DNA of 64,000 nt from Aedes albopictus (lineage: Eukaryota; Arthropoda; Insecta; Diptera; Culicidae). Of this stretch, positions 43,892 to 56,108 are shown piece by piece; the stretch's first letter is position 1; each line of letters starts with the position of its first letter. Both the position numbers and the translations under genes were made by a program. The stretch is taken from the NCBI RefSeq assembly GCF_035046485.1, contig NC_085137.1, forward strand, positions 314,351,164 to 314,415,163, in the 5' to 3' direction. The notes under the pieces are model-generated. The model was not told where the DNA came from, ran no database searches, and saw only the letters and a list, made by a program, of their open reading frames with translations.

Positions 43892-46800
43892 CTGTGTCGC
43901 ATCATAATAAAAATAATTTCTTGCTTCCAGCTCAAGTAGGGGAGCGGCAGGCAGCAAACAAGACGAACGCGCGTTCGGCGGCGACTGACTGGAGGTGAAG
44001 GTTGCGGTTCACGGGATACATGGTTTTGTTAGATTTAATATAGACAATGTAGAAAAATGTGACGATGAGCCGTTCAGACTGAGCGTAAATTAAGCGTGAA
44101 TTAAACGTCCCTTCCAGCGATATCGCATGGAGGATCTTCATAGGGACAAGCATTGGCGTAACTAGATGGGGGGGGCAGGGGGGCCAGGCCCCCCTCGACC
44201 CAGAATCCGCCAGGCCCCCCCCCCCCCCCCCCAGTAATTTGTCATGACTTTATACATGGAAATTAGAAAAAATCTAAAAACCACTGTCGTGGTGACAAAA
44301 ATAGATCTATAATAGAAATTTATTTGGCATAATAGGTGTTTAAATTGACAGTTATTGGAGACAATTCTCAACTGAGAAATTAAATCTAAATGACAATTTC
44401 CAGGAATTCCTGGATGGGTATCTTTAAGAATCTTTGAATTTTCTAGCAGCATTACTGCAAAATATGGTTAATTGCTTCTTTATGGAAATCAAGTATCATG
44501 TGGGAAAAAAATCTGGTTGAATTTGCAATGGAATTCCAGCAAAAGTTTTTGAATTCCTAGTGAGAATAGATGTACGTAGCTGAAGCGTAAACGCGAGTGT
44601 ATTCATTAAAACCATGCTGGAGGTGACTATTAATTTCTTTTATTTCGTGGGCCAGGGGTATTTTTGCATCTATCAAACAACGCACAAATTCAAATGGTCA
44701 TTGAGGAAGTTTTAATACATTTAAAAGCTGGTGCTGCAAGGGGTAATCGTAATCTTGAAGATATTCATGATTGGACCTGTAAAAGACTTGGTATTCATGA
44801 GCTAATTGTGTAGGAATTCCTGGATGACTTCTTGGAGATTTTTTTGGCTTCTATTTCCCTCTAAAATTATCTAAAAGAATTTCAATACAAATCGCTGGAG
44901 GAATTCCTCTAGAAATCCTTCAAATTATTCAACAAATCTACAAGTAATCCTAAAAAAATCCTGGGGTGTATCCTTGCAAAACATTATGAACGGAATACTG
45001 TATTTTTTTAACTAACCGCTGAATAAATTTAAAAAAAATACCGAGAGAAATTTCGGAAGAAATCATTACAAGAGTTCTCGGAGCAATACCTGCAGGAATC
45101 CCCGGATAAATTCCTGGAGGAATCCGAAGAGCAATTATGCTAGGAATTTCAGGAAAGAAAATCTGAAGAATCTGCATCAGAAATCCCTCTAGAAATTACT
45201 AGAATTTTTTTTAAATGAATCTGGATGCATTCCTGGAGGAATCCCTAGAGGAATTCTTCAAGAAATCACAGGAGGAATTCCTAGATGTATTTCTGGAGGA
45301 AATCCGGGAGAACCTTCTGGAAAAATTCCATGCGGAATCTCTGGAAAAGTTCCTGGACTAATGCCAGGAGCATTAGGGTATTTTTTTATTATCCTACAAT
45401 TTTTATTGGTACGAAGGTGCTGAAGCTTAATGAAATTAGGTAGGGATCATATATATTCGAAAAACTAAATTGAAAAAAAAATCAGGGTCGCCTAATTTTC
45501 CGGCAAACTCCAGTGAAAAATAAACATTTTCCACAGACACCACCTACTTTGAAAAATCATAACTCAAGAACAAAGCATCATAGACACATTTTTTTTTGTG
45601 AAATCATAAGCAAATTTTCTCAGCAATTCCAAGATGGATTTCTGGAGGAAATCCTAGAAAATTTTCTGGACAAATTCCTGGGGGATTCCCTGGAAAAGTT
45701 AATGGATAAATTTCTGAAGGAGGCATCCCTGGAGAAGTTCGTGGAGTAATGCCTGGAGCATTAGAGAAATTTCTGATGAAATTCCAAGATGAATTTTTAG
45801 AAGAATTTCCAGAGGAATTCTTGGAGGAATCTCACGGAAAAATCCTTAGAGGAATCCCTGCAGGAATTTCTGGTATATTCTTGGAGGAATTCCTGGTGGA
45901 ATTTCTAGAAGAACCCGTGAAATAACTCCTGGACGGATTTCTAGAGGAATCCCTGGAGTTGAATTTCATGGATTAATTCCTAGAGGAAACCTGCAAGAAT
46001 TTCCGGAGGAATCCCTTGGAAAAATTTCTATAGAATTTCCTGATGAATCTCCTGAAAGAATATCGGAAGCAAACTCTGAAGGATTTCCTGCGAAATTTCC
46101 TGGAGGAATGCTGTAGCATTTTCCGAAGAAATTCCAGGAGGGATTTCTGGATCAATTTCTGAAGCAATTCCTGTAGGGATTTCTGAAGAAATAGCTGCGG
46201 TAAATCTTGGTGGAATTTCTTGAGGAGCCCCTGGAGACATTGCGGTAGTAATTTCTCAGGAATTCCAAGAGGAATTCCTATATGAATTCCTGAAGGACTT
46301 TCTGAAGGAATTCCTGGGGTATTTCTGAAGAAACCTCATAAGGAATTCCCGCAAAAATTCTTAGAGAAATTTCTACAGAAATTGAACGAATCCCTGGAGA
46401 TATTTTTGGAAAGAACCCTGGGGAAATCCCTGAAACATATTTCTGGAGTAACCTTAGGAGGGATTCCTGGAGGAACTTCCGGACAAGTTCCAGGTGGAAT
46501 CTCAGGAGGAATTTCTGGACAAATCTCTATAGGAAATCTTGGGGAAATTCCATGGAACTATTCATGGATGAATTCCAGGAGGAATCTCTTAATCAATTCT
46601 TTGAGGAATCCTTCAATGAATTCCTGGAAGAATCTCTAGAGGAATTCTGGAAGGAATCCATGGAGAAATTTCTGAATATATTCCTAGAGAAATTCCTAAA
46701 GAAATTCCTAGAGAAATTTCTAGAGGAATTCTGAGAAGAATTTCTAATGGAGTTCCAGGAGAAATTTCCAGAGGAATTTCTGGAGGACTTACAGGAGCAA

Positions 46801-47220
46801 TTTCAGAAGGAATTACTGGAAAAATTACTGGAGAAATCGTCAGTGGAATTCCTGGAGGAATGTGTAGAGGAAACCGTGGAGAAGAAATTCCTGGATTAAT
46901 TCTTGGGGGAAACCCTGGAAGAATTTCTGGAGGAATTCCTGGAACAATTCCTGAAGTAATTGCTGTACGAATTTCCGAAGAAATTCCTTAAGGAATTCCT
47001 GAAGAAATACCTGGGGTAATTTTTGGTGAAATTCGTGGTAGAACTCCTGGAGGAGTCCCTGGAGTAATGCCTGGATGAAATCTTGGAAGAATGCCAGGAG
47101 GAATACCTGAATTAATTCTTGAATAAACTCCAGAAAGAATTTCTGGGAAAATTTTTAAAAGAATAACTTGAGGATTTCCTGGAGGATTCCTGAAAAAATT
47201 TTTGAAGGAATTCCTAGAGA

Positions 47221-47408
47221 CGTGGTCACCGGTGTGGATATCACAGCCCGTTTGAATCGTATTGTAGGTTGTTTAATGATGTGTGTGACTCGTTTGATTT
47301 TAATATAAGTAAATTAGTGTTTAAAAATAGAATTAAGTCTAGCTAATCAGTCTGTGCGCCATTCAACCGAAGATGTTGTCAAATAAATAAATACAAATAA
47401 ATAGATAT
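47221..47408 (+). mobile_element. LINE 3' end with (AAATAAATA)n tail
   Basis: Non-satellite insert ending CAAATAAATAAATACAAATA, typical of a truncated non-LTR retrotransposon 3' end. No clear target duplication against the repetitive background. Confidence 0.6.
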
Positions 47409-48544
47409 CTCAGGAGGAAATCATTCAGGAATCCCAGGAAGAATTATTGGAATATTTCTTGGATAAACTACGGGAGGAATTCTTGGGGTAATTTTTAAAT
47501 GAATCCCTGGAGGATTTTCTAGACAAGTTCTTGGAGAAATTGCGGTAGTAATTTCTGAAGGAATCCTGGATTAATGCCTGGAGGAATCCCTATAGAAATC
47601 TCTGGAGGAACTTCTGGAGGAATGCCTGGAGGAACCCCTGGATAAATTCCTGGAGACATGCCTGTATCATTTCCTGGAGAAATCTCTCGAGAAATTCCTT
47701 TAGAAATCCCTGGAGGAAGCCCTGGGGAATTTCCTTGAAAAATCCCTGGAGAAATTCCTGGACTAGATGAGTTCCTGGTGGAGTTTTCAGAAGAATTCTG
47801 GGAGCAATCTAGTGGAGTTTGGAGTTTTTAGAAGAACTCCCGAAGCAATCTCTAGATGAATTGTTGGAGAAATCCCGGGATGAGTCCATGGAGAAACTTC
47901 CAGGAGAAATTTCTAAAGAAAACTCTTGAAAAAATCCTAGACCAATCCTTAGAGAAATTTCTAGAGAAATTCTGGGAAGAATCCCTGGAAAAATTGTTGG
48001 AAAAGTCCCTGGAGGAATCCCTGAATCAATTTCTGGAGAAACCGCAGGAGGAATGCCTGGAAAGATCTCTGGACAAATTACTGCAGGAAGTTCTGGACAA
48101 ATGCCTTGCGGAATCCCAGGAAGAATTCCTGGATTAATCTGTAAAGGAATTTTTGGGGAAATTCCTTGGAACTATCCCTAGAAGAATTCTTGAATGAACT
48201 CCTGGAGGAATCTCGAGAAAAATTTTGGTAGCAATTAATGGAGGAATTTCTTAAGAAATTCCAAAAGAAATTTCTGAAGAAATTCCAAGAGAAATTTATG
48301 AAGAAACTCCTAGAGAAATTTCTGAAAAAAATTCCAAGAGAAATTTCTAGAGGAATTCCCAGAGGAAGTTTTGGAGGAACTCCCGGAGGAATTCCTAAAG
48401 GAATTGCGGTAGTAATTGCTGAAGGAATCCCTATGGGAGTTCCTGGATGAATTCCTGGAGGACTTTCTAAAGAGATTCTTGGGGTAATTCTTAAGTAACC
48501 TCGTGAGGAATTCCTGGAGGCATCCTCAGAGGAATTTCTAGAGA

Positions 48545-48665
48545 ATTAAGTGCCCCACACAATGCATACGTTTGCGTGTGCGTGACAGTAGTTTGACACA
48601 TTTCCCATGGGAAAACTGTCAAAAAAACGCAAACCTCGACGGAACGGACGCTATGTGTTCCAGGC
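48545..48665. other. Short non-satellite insert in block D
   Basis: GTGCCCCACACAATGCATAC through CGGAACGGACGCTATGTG interrupts the array. It has weak internal inversion (CGTTTGCG and CGCAAAC). Probably a small MITE. Confidence 0.35.
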
Positions 48666-50335
48666 TTTACTTTTAAGAATCCCTGGGGGAATTCTTGCAA
48701 AAAAAAAAAACCTGGAGGAATCCCTGAAACAATTTCTTGGAGAACCTCAGGAGGAACTCCTGGACAAATCTCTATTGGAAATCTTGAGGAAATTCCGTGG
48801 AACTATTCATGGAAGAACTCCAGGAGGAATCCCTAAATAAATTTCTTGAGAATCTCTAGAGGAATTCTGGAAGGAATCCATGGAGAAATTTCTGAAGAAA
48901 TTCCTGGAGAAATTTTTAGAGGAATTCAGAAAGGAATTTCTGCAGGAATCATCGGTGGAATTCCTGGAGGGATCCATGATATAAATCCTGGAGGAATGTG
49001 CAGAGGAAACCCTAGAGAAGAAATTCCTGGTTTAATTCTTGGAAGAAACCCTGGAAGAATTTTCGGAGGAATTCATGGAAGAATGGATCCAAACTTGAAT
49101 CCAAACTTGAATAAATTCCTGGAGTAATTCCTGAGGAAATACCTGGGGTAATACCTTGAGAAATTCCTGGTTGAACTCTTGCAGAAGTCTCTGGAGAAAG
49201 CCTGAATGAAATCCTAGAGGCATGCCAGAAGGAATACCTGGTATAATTCTTGAAAAAAATCCGGGAGGAATTTCCGAAGGATTTCCTGGAGGAATCTCAA
49301 GATTCATTCCTGATGAAATACAAAGTTCGATACCTGAGGGAATTCCAGGAGGATTTTCTGAAGAATTCTCAGAGGAAATACTGAAGAAACCGCTGAAATT
49401 CCTGAGGAAATCCTGAAATCCTGGATTAATTCCTGCGGGAGTTTCTGAAGGAATACCAATAAGAGTTCTTCTAGAAATGTTTAAAATAATCTCGAAATTT
49501 GTTTATGTAAGAATAACAGAAGAAATTTCCGGTGAATCCCTGGAGGAACTCTTGAAGTAATTTCTGAAGAAACCCGATGAGGAATCCCAGCAGCAAGCCC
49601 CATGAGGAACTCTTAATGGAATCTCAGGAGAGCTTTCTTAGCGAATACCTGGAAGAATTTTTGTAGGAATATTCCTGGATAAAAAAATGAAGAAATCAAT
49701 GTCTACAGTAATTGTTGAAGGGAAACTAGGATCCCTAAAGGTTTTTTGTACAAATTTTTCAAGCAATTCTTGGAGTATTTTTTAATAATCGCTAAGTAAA
49801 ACTTTCTAAGATAATTTCAGGAATACTTTTCTGCAGAAATACTTCGAATCATTCCAGATGTAATTATTGGGGCAATCTCTAGTGGAATTCCGAAAGGCAT
49901 AAGTATATGGAGAAATTCCTGTAGAAATCTCTGAATACTTGCAGAAATACCTTAAAGGATCTCTGGTAAAATTCCTGAAGGAAACCTCGAAAAAAGCTCT
50001 GGAACAATTACTGGAGGAACCACTAAAGATATCCCAGGAAAAATCCTCGAAAAAATGTCTTGTGGAATCCCTTGATGAATTCATGATTGAATTTCTGGAA
50101 GAAGCCATGATGGAATCACTGAAGCAAGCAATGGAAAAAAAAAATCTTGGAAGAATTGTTCGTACTCATATAGTTTACGATACTATGAACAAATCTAAAA
50201 CAGTCATTTTGGTTACTCAAAACAACAATACTGATTTGCATATTCACATATCGGGCGCCCATCCCGCTTAAAATTCATCTCAAGTCAGGCCCCCCCTGGG
50301 CCCCCTCCTGGAAAAAAAATCCTAGTTACGCCAAT

Positions 50336-51700
50336 ATAAACAAGCACCGTGGCAACTGCGATAAAGCGGTCTCGTTGGGATGCAGAAATGTGTTAAAGCT
50401 TTTTGTAGCCAGTTTGAAAATGTAGTTTTCATTGAGTCGTATGAATCAAAAAATGGTAAACTTGACTTCACTATTTTTTTTTTAATTTTTTGTTTTGTAG
50501 TAAATAAAGTAGAATTGCTTTTAATTTTTGAGTGGTAGGCTCCAGAGATTGTTACTGTTGTGGTTCCGATGGATTCCTGCAGCAATATTTGAATAAATAT
50601 AAATTTATACGTAATTCTGTAAGAAAAATTATAATAGAATTTATAGAAGTTTTCATGAAAAAAAAATCTCAAATAAACCCAATGAAATATTCTAGAACGA
50701 TAGTTTTAATCTCCTTCCCTTTCATTTAAAATCATGCCAAACTTTTTATGAAAAGGTTTGAACTTTGCTTTAGTGAACTGCATTTGGCTACACTTGAAAT
50801 AGAAGGTTAATCCCTTTTTGTTTATTTTTCTATTTCCTACTTGGTCCAATGTAACCATGAACAGAAATTATTCAGCAAATAAATGTCCTTCCGTTGTAAT
50901 TACATGTAATCGACTCTGAACACCATCCAAGCAAGTGAGAAAGTCAAACAACATCATTTCGTTCCAGACTCATCGCTTCATTATCATAATCATATGACAT
51001 GGTTTAAATAATTTTATGCCACTTTCATAGCACAAGTGGTAGCGTTGCCTATATCCCGAGCCGATTTTGTTGTGTTTGTTCCCTACTGATGATCACACTT
51101 CATTAAGCAATTGTCAAACAGCGTCAGCTTGGTGAAGCAACCAAAGAGCACCCATCCGACTACATAATGGCAGCGTTGCGCTGGTTGGGTGACTGCTGGT
51201 GGCAACAACAGTCAACCGGCACCAATTTTCTACTCATTTCCTAACAATTTGTTACCGGGTTGATGTCGCCGCTACTTCCCATGCTGATTTGCATAGACAA
51301 ACACCATACCGCCGCCGCGCGCCGTTATCCCTGTGGGGTTGTGTGTTCCTCTCCTCGGATAATGGAGCCCTACTGTCGTTGTCTTTCTTCGAAAGCCCTA
51401 TGAAGGTTACGCTTAGCATTAATGTCTGATTACTGGCAGATACTTGGGCTGTGTTGCTATGAACAATTTGTGATATACTTTTACTGCGAACTAGTCAAGG
51501 GTAGATGAAGATAAATTAAAAGTGAATAAACAAATATATGTATCGTTAACCCCCTTAACACTTCCACATTTTGCACAATATAAACAAAAAGACAGCACAA
51601 AAAGTAACAAATTTCTTTCCTTCTACATAGTATCTACTCTGAAGTCTGAAGTGAAGTCCACAGAGCTTACAATACACTTTGTATAAATATAGGAGAACTT
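50336..51700. other. Apparently single-copy spacer
   Basis: No repeat recognised. 50920-51440 is GC-balanced (AGCGTCAGCTTGGTGAAGC, CCGCCGCCGCGCGCCG) and could be regulatory or exonic; no supported exon. Confidence 0.3.
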
Positions 51701-51701
51701 A

Positions 51702-52012
51702 CAGGGGGTGGCCAAAATGTTTAGCATAGGCAACTTTTTTTTCTCTCACAAAAATGTTCAACAACCTGTAACTTTTCATAAAGTGCATCAAAAATTCTCA
51801 AATTTTGACTGCTTGTCAACCTATTATAGTTGTATCGCTGGTACAAATTAAAGCTTGATTGGTTAATCTGCCGCAAATCTAGAACCGTTCTAGAGTTTTT
51901 AGAGAACTTTTTTTTGAATTGTCATATCTCGGAAACCAGTGCACCGAATCAAATGCAATTTTGAACGTTTATCAACAACATGTTAATGCTTGAAAAGGTT
52001 CTAAAACATAGG
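51702..52012 (+). mobile_element. Left end of a Tc1/mariner-like element
   Basis: Starts CAGGGGGTGGCCAAAATGTT, a terminus I associate with Tc1/mariner-type elements of mosquitoes. The right end was not found; cut off by the TIR element at 52013. Confidence 0.45.
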
Positions 52013-52799
52013 TACCGTAATCCGGGGTATCATTGATCAGCGGGGTAACTTTGATCGGCTTGACCCACCTTATGAAATGTTCAAACAAGCATTTCACATT
52101 GAATCAGTTTCTACTATGGAATGGTATAAAGTAATATGCTATCATTTAGCTATTAAATGACATGCAATTTATGAAAATTGAATTTTATAAACATTGAATT
52201 AAATCGGTTTTTCCATTACTGTGTTTTGTAACGCAATGAGATACACTGTCAAACATTCATGCTTGGCGTGAATACTAGATATAATATGAGGTTCTAAATC
52301 ACTGTATTACTTCAATATGATATCCTAGAGTAGGATTTAATAAACTAAACTTTTATGAAAATGCTAGTTTTCAGTAAAATATACGATTTATTAAAAGTCG
52401 GCTATCGATTCCTTAAGCCATTGCCTACCTTTAGGCGTTATTCGTGGTTTAGAGGATTTTAATCCTAAAATAACTTAAAAAGTACATTATTTGTAAGAAT
52501 TTGGACAACATATTCGAAATCAGCGACCCCGAATTTAGTAAGTAAGGGTATTTTCAACACAAATGAACATAGATCACCGACATGATCAATGTTACCCCAA
52601 ATCAACACAATTAAAAATTAGATTTAAAAAGCTATTTAAACATGTTTTAAAGTTTTACAATACTTTTTCGAGTAGCTTAACACAAACTCAGAGGGCCAGT
52701 ACTTCTTTTAAAAATATAAAACATGTAACATTTGCTTTAACAAGAGAATTATTCAAGAAAGATCGAAAATTCTGATCAATGTTACCCCGGATTACGGTA
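52013..52799. mobile_element. TIR element, TA-flanked, CCGTAATCCGGGGTA termini
   Basis: [TA]CCGTAATCCGGGGTATCATT and the inverse AATGTTACCCCGGATTACGG[TA]. Non-coding, 787 bp. Same terminal family as 7531-8943. Confidence 0.8.
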
Positions 52800-53814
52800 C
52801 TTTCTTCAAATGAGTGTAATCAGTTTCGCACCTTTTAATTCCGCCTTATTTTGCTTATCCTTTAACAGATACGCGTATTTCGACTACCACTTGTAATCAC
52901 CCAAGTAGCACCTGCAACTAAAATAAAAATGATCATCGTTGCAAACATGTTAAAACTGAGTTTTCATGAAACAAACAAAATTAAAACCTATTAAAATCCT
53001 GTTGTTAATGCCAAACTGAGGTGTAACAGTTTTATAACAACTAGCAAAATGAAAACAAACGTCATCATTAGTCGAAACTTGCGAAACCAATTTGTAACTG
53101 AATTGTTTCAACGAATCTTACAAACCAAATCAACCAAAACATTGATTCTGATTGTTTTAAACATGTTGGCCTGGAACCTATTTAGAACATAACGAACAAT
53201 TTTGACAGGGAAGATAGAAGTTCCAAAATGTGCGGCAAAATGTTTTTGTGATCACAAAAATATAAAATAACGTACAAATAAAATGAAACCTTTTCTTCGT
53301 AAATTTATCGACATACATATTCCAAATTTTATAAAATTAAAGTGGTAAAATAGAAAAAAAAAACTGATTGGAAGTATAATATTGACCCAATAAAAAAAAT
53401 TCTGCCTCATCTTCGCAGAACTGAACGACTGGTACCTACCAGTCGAAGATATGAATATATGGGATTTTGAGAAATCTAATGTAACGTACAAAAATATTAG
53501 GAGTTTCCCACGAAAAATTTTACAATGGGTTTACATTTTTTACAAAAAACGTGAAACTTTCGGTACGTAATAAATGGACAGCCTCTTGTCGACGTAAATG
53601 GGAAGTAAACGTCCAAGTGTCTGCTTTTTTGATTATTTATGTCCTGCACGAAAAATTCAAACTACCTTGTCTCAGTCGAATTCGCCGAACGGTTACAATA
53701 CCTATAATTATATCTGTTGCATACCTCAATACGCCACCCGTAAAAATCCCCATTGCGAATAACATAGGAGAAAATAGGACTCGGCAATCGGCAAAGACCC
53801 ACGCGACGAAAAAA
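52800..53814. other. AT-rich spacer with repeat scraps
   Basis: 52867-52890 (CAGATACGCGTATTTCGACT) is a fragment related to the insert at 25591. 53400-53450 has ACTGAACGACTGGTACCTACC. No gene supported. Confidence 0.35.
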
Positions 53815-54395
53815 GACTACAGCAATGGGCGACAATTTTAATTGCGAAAATTATCGTGCCATCACACTACAGAGCGCAGCCTATAAGACACTCTCTCAAA
53901 TTGTATGCCGCCGTATATCATCGATTGCAAGAGAGTTCGTGGAGCAACATCAGCCTAGATTCATGGGTGAACGCGCTACAACGTACTAGATGTTCGCCAT
54001 CCGCCAGGTGTTGCAGAAATGTCGCGATAACAACGTGCCCACACATCACTTGTTCATCGATTTCAAATCGGCGTGTGATACAATCGATCGAGAACTGCTA
54101 TGGCAGATTGTGCACGAATACGGATTCCTGGATAAACTGATACGATTGATCAAGGCGACGATGGATCGAGTGCTGTACGTAGTTCGAGTATCAGGGACAC
54201 TTCGAATCTCGCAGAGGGTTACGGCAAGGTGGTGATGGTCTTTCGTGCTTACTTTTTAACATTGCTTTAGATGGAGTAGATAATAAACACGAGGATAAAC
54301 ACGAGTGAAACGATTTTCACTAAGTCCATTCAGCTGATTCGTTTTGCTGATGATATGGATATTATAGCTCGCAAATTTGAGACGATATGGGAATG
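53815..54395 (+). pseudogene. LINE RT fragment with motif A and FADD retained
   Basis: NYRAITLQSAAYKTLSQIVC, then after a stop at 53988-53990 MFAIRQVLQKCRDN, THHLFIDFKSACDTID (motif A Asp present), LLWQIVHEYGF and IRLIKATMD; after further frameshifts IRFADDMDIIA (FADD at 54343-54354). This remnant supplies the palm segment missing from the copy at 27456-29110, so the two are independent decay products of one family. No endonuclease or C-terminus here. Confidence 0.85.
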
Positions 54396-54396
54396 C

Positions 54397-54740
54397 TCAC
54401 CGGGGCACGTGGATTTTTTTATCGTTATATAAATGTCTATACATCCGCCAAACACGTGCTCTATTGTGTACAGTGGACGTCAAAGTTTTAAACATTTTTT
54501 TTTTTCAATTTCTCAGTCTTCCGCTAGCCGTCTATTGCATAAGAAAACATTTGTGCAATGGAGGACTGGCTTCAAATGTCATCAAACACACAAATTTTCT
54601 CTTTGATGTTGCTTCAATTTTATAGCTTAAGAAAACTTTCAACATAGACGCAACAGTTCTACGTTGGTGTGAAGTTTTCAAACGACAACCAAAGAAATAA
54701 CATCTTCGCAACAATTTACCTTCAACTCTTCCATTCAGAT
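54397..54740. other. Spacer, possibly intron of the following exon
   Basis: No repeat or gene recognised. Ends at the candidate acceptor TCTTCCATTCAG (54738). Confidence 0.3.
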
Positions 54741-54764
54741 TCTCACACCTGCAACCAGCAGCGT

Positions 54765-54896
54765 ATGGCCAGTAAAAGTTTTGAACAACGTATCCTGCTG
54801 TTTGTCACACTTTCAGGGTTTCTTTTGTCTCATACCGGAGGCCTCATTCCTGCTACATTCCTGCACGGTGGTGGACAGGGAGCTGGCTTCTATCAG
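54765..54896 (+). CDS. Candidate first coding exon of a secreted protein, unknown
   Basis: ATG at 54765 opens MASKSFEQRILLFVT, LSGFLLSHTGG, then LIPATFLHGGGQGAGFYQ. A basic start followed by a hydrophobic stretch (residues 9-21) looks like a signal peptide, and the rest is Gly-rich. A TTCCATTCAG acceptor lies 26 bp upstream, so this would be exon 2 with a short leader. A TATCAG|GTGTGT donor ends the exon at 54896 in phase 0. The frame continues 21 codons beyond the donor to a stop, in intron-like sequence. An ATG further upstream in the same frame is less likely because it adds 32 unremarkable residues before the signal-like part. No downstream exon was found; the next 3 kb is transposon debris. 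Confidence 0.4.
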
Positions 54897-55233
54897 GTGT
54901 GTTGTGTTTGTGTCTCACACCATTCTGCGTCCAGGATTGGCCTGGTGCATAGAAGTTAGATGAAGTCCTGGAAAAAGCGATGATGACGTAAACTGACCAA
55001 GTTGGAAACTTCCTGTTTGTGCCTTAGTTGCACATACAATCAAAATTGACATAAACTTATGAATTGGGGATTGCAGGCAGGCTTAAAGTATTGCTAATTT
55101 ATAGATAAGGTAAGACACATTAGATGTTGAAAAATGTTTGAACGAAAAAAAAAAAATGAGAGTGAACCAAGGATGTTTGCACTCACCTGGCAATCATTTG
55201 ACTCATTTCACTATGACTCAGCTCAGAAGCCTA
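54897..55233. other. Spacer / presumed intron
   Basis: No feature recognised. Confidence 0.3.
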
Positions 55234-55406
55234 TTAGGGGCCGTTTATATGTAAACCGCGTAGACTTTTCGGGGGGAGAGGGGTCTGGCCAAAGTTTACG
55301 CTCCATACAAATTTCAAAGTTTTTGTATGGACAAAAGTCTACGAGGGGAGCGGAGAGGAAGTTGGGATCTGAGATGGCCAAATTTTGGTTTGTGAACGAC
55401 CCCTTA
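55234..55406. mobile_element. MITE with TTAGGGG(C/T)CGTT termini
   Basis: Left TTAGGGGCCGTTTATATGTA, right inverse AACGACCCCTTA. Internal pairing: AGACTTTTCGGGG / ATTTCAAAGTTTTTGTATGG and its partner. G-rich core (GGGGGGAGAGGGG). TTA may be the target duplication. Confidence 0.6.
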
Positions 55407-55479
55407 CTACAATGTGATGTTTGGCAAACTTGTTGAGTAGTGTTTTTCCTACAATTATCACCGAAGACGCCGTATTCCA

Positions 55480-56100
55480 ACTTTCACATTTGCGGCGTGA
55501 AAGTGTAAGTACCACCTACAGTAACTAAACGATCGAAAGATGGGAAGGATGGGCTTGAAAAGGCTAGCCCACCCCGGATCTAAGGTAACGTGGGGTTGCG
55601 ACCACGGATTGGTCTTGGTCCTCGACAGCCACAAGTTAGGGCTGGTCAGGGGAAGGATGCCCTTTGAAGCAAAGTAGAGCAGAAACCGCAAAAGCTGCAG
55701 GAGCGTAGAGACACTAGACCTAGGTGATATTGGAAAGTAGGTGCCAAGCGTGAGAAGGGCGATGCACTTGTCATCAAGACTGAACAGTACAAGTACTCGC
55801 GATGAGGCGATGAGGAGCGACGCCATGCTTGTGGATCAGGGAGCCGACGTTTGCTTCACGTGTCTGCAACCAGGATACAAGTCATTATGCTGCAAAGGCC
55901 CTGACAGGAGCAAGCCTGTTAGGCGATGTGACGGCAAAGGCCATAAGGCATAAGGTTTTACGAATTCACCCACGTGTTTGATTTGTTCCGAGAAATTCAC
56001 GAACAACAAGCACCCAACGGAAGGTCCAAGGTAACCAGCTTTCTGGAGAGCTGCAGCAGGTAACGCATCTGAACCCAGGATGGAACCTTGCAGGACCCCT
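55480..56100 (+). pseudogene. R1-clade LINE ORF1 (gag) remnant with zinc knuckle
   Basis: At 55835-55950 the frame reads ADVCFTCLQPGYKSLCCKG, then PDRSKPVRRCDGKGHKA: a CCHC-like tandem knuckle of the R1/I-type gag in which the His of the first knuckle is replaced (GYKS for GHKS). Another frame upstream gives KGDALVIKTEQYKYSR. After a frameshift CLICSEKFTNNKHPT follows, the usual gag C-terminus. Stops and frame changes show a pseudogene. Cut at 56109 by a TIR element. Confidence 0.75.
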
Positions 56101-56108
56101 CAGGTACC

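Larger units (their letters stand above)
44390..50150 (+). repeat. GGAATTCCTGGA satellite, block D (largest)
   Basis: Well-preserved units over most of 44880-50150, with sparser ones from 44390. Interrupted by non-satellite DNA at 45375-45600, a LINE tail at 47221-47408 and a short insert at 48545-48665. Contains a longer-range duplication: 46470-46960 resembles 48740-49070. All open frames here (up to about 110 codons) are artefacts. Confidence 0.9.
44153..50335. mobile_element. 6.2-kb TIR-bounded unit filled with GGAATTCC satellite
   Basis: A perfect 14-bp inverted terminus: ATTGGCGTAACTAG at 44153-44166 and CTAGTTACGCCAAT at 50322-50335. Just inside are G/C tracts (a G-run near 44168, a C-run near 44216, GGCCCCCCCTGGGCCCCC at 50288-50305). 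ACAAGC occurs just outside the left end and again 4 bp outside the right end, so the target duplication is imperfect. No transposase. Most of the interior is the satellite described separately. Confidence 0.6.

Noticed and set aside
53815..54395. Endogenous virus-derived polymerase
   Set aside because: IDFKSACDTID and FADDMD with LINE-type neighbours fit a non-LTR retrotransposon; no viral domain was seen anywhere in the window.
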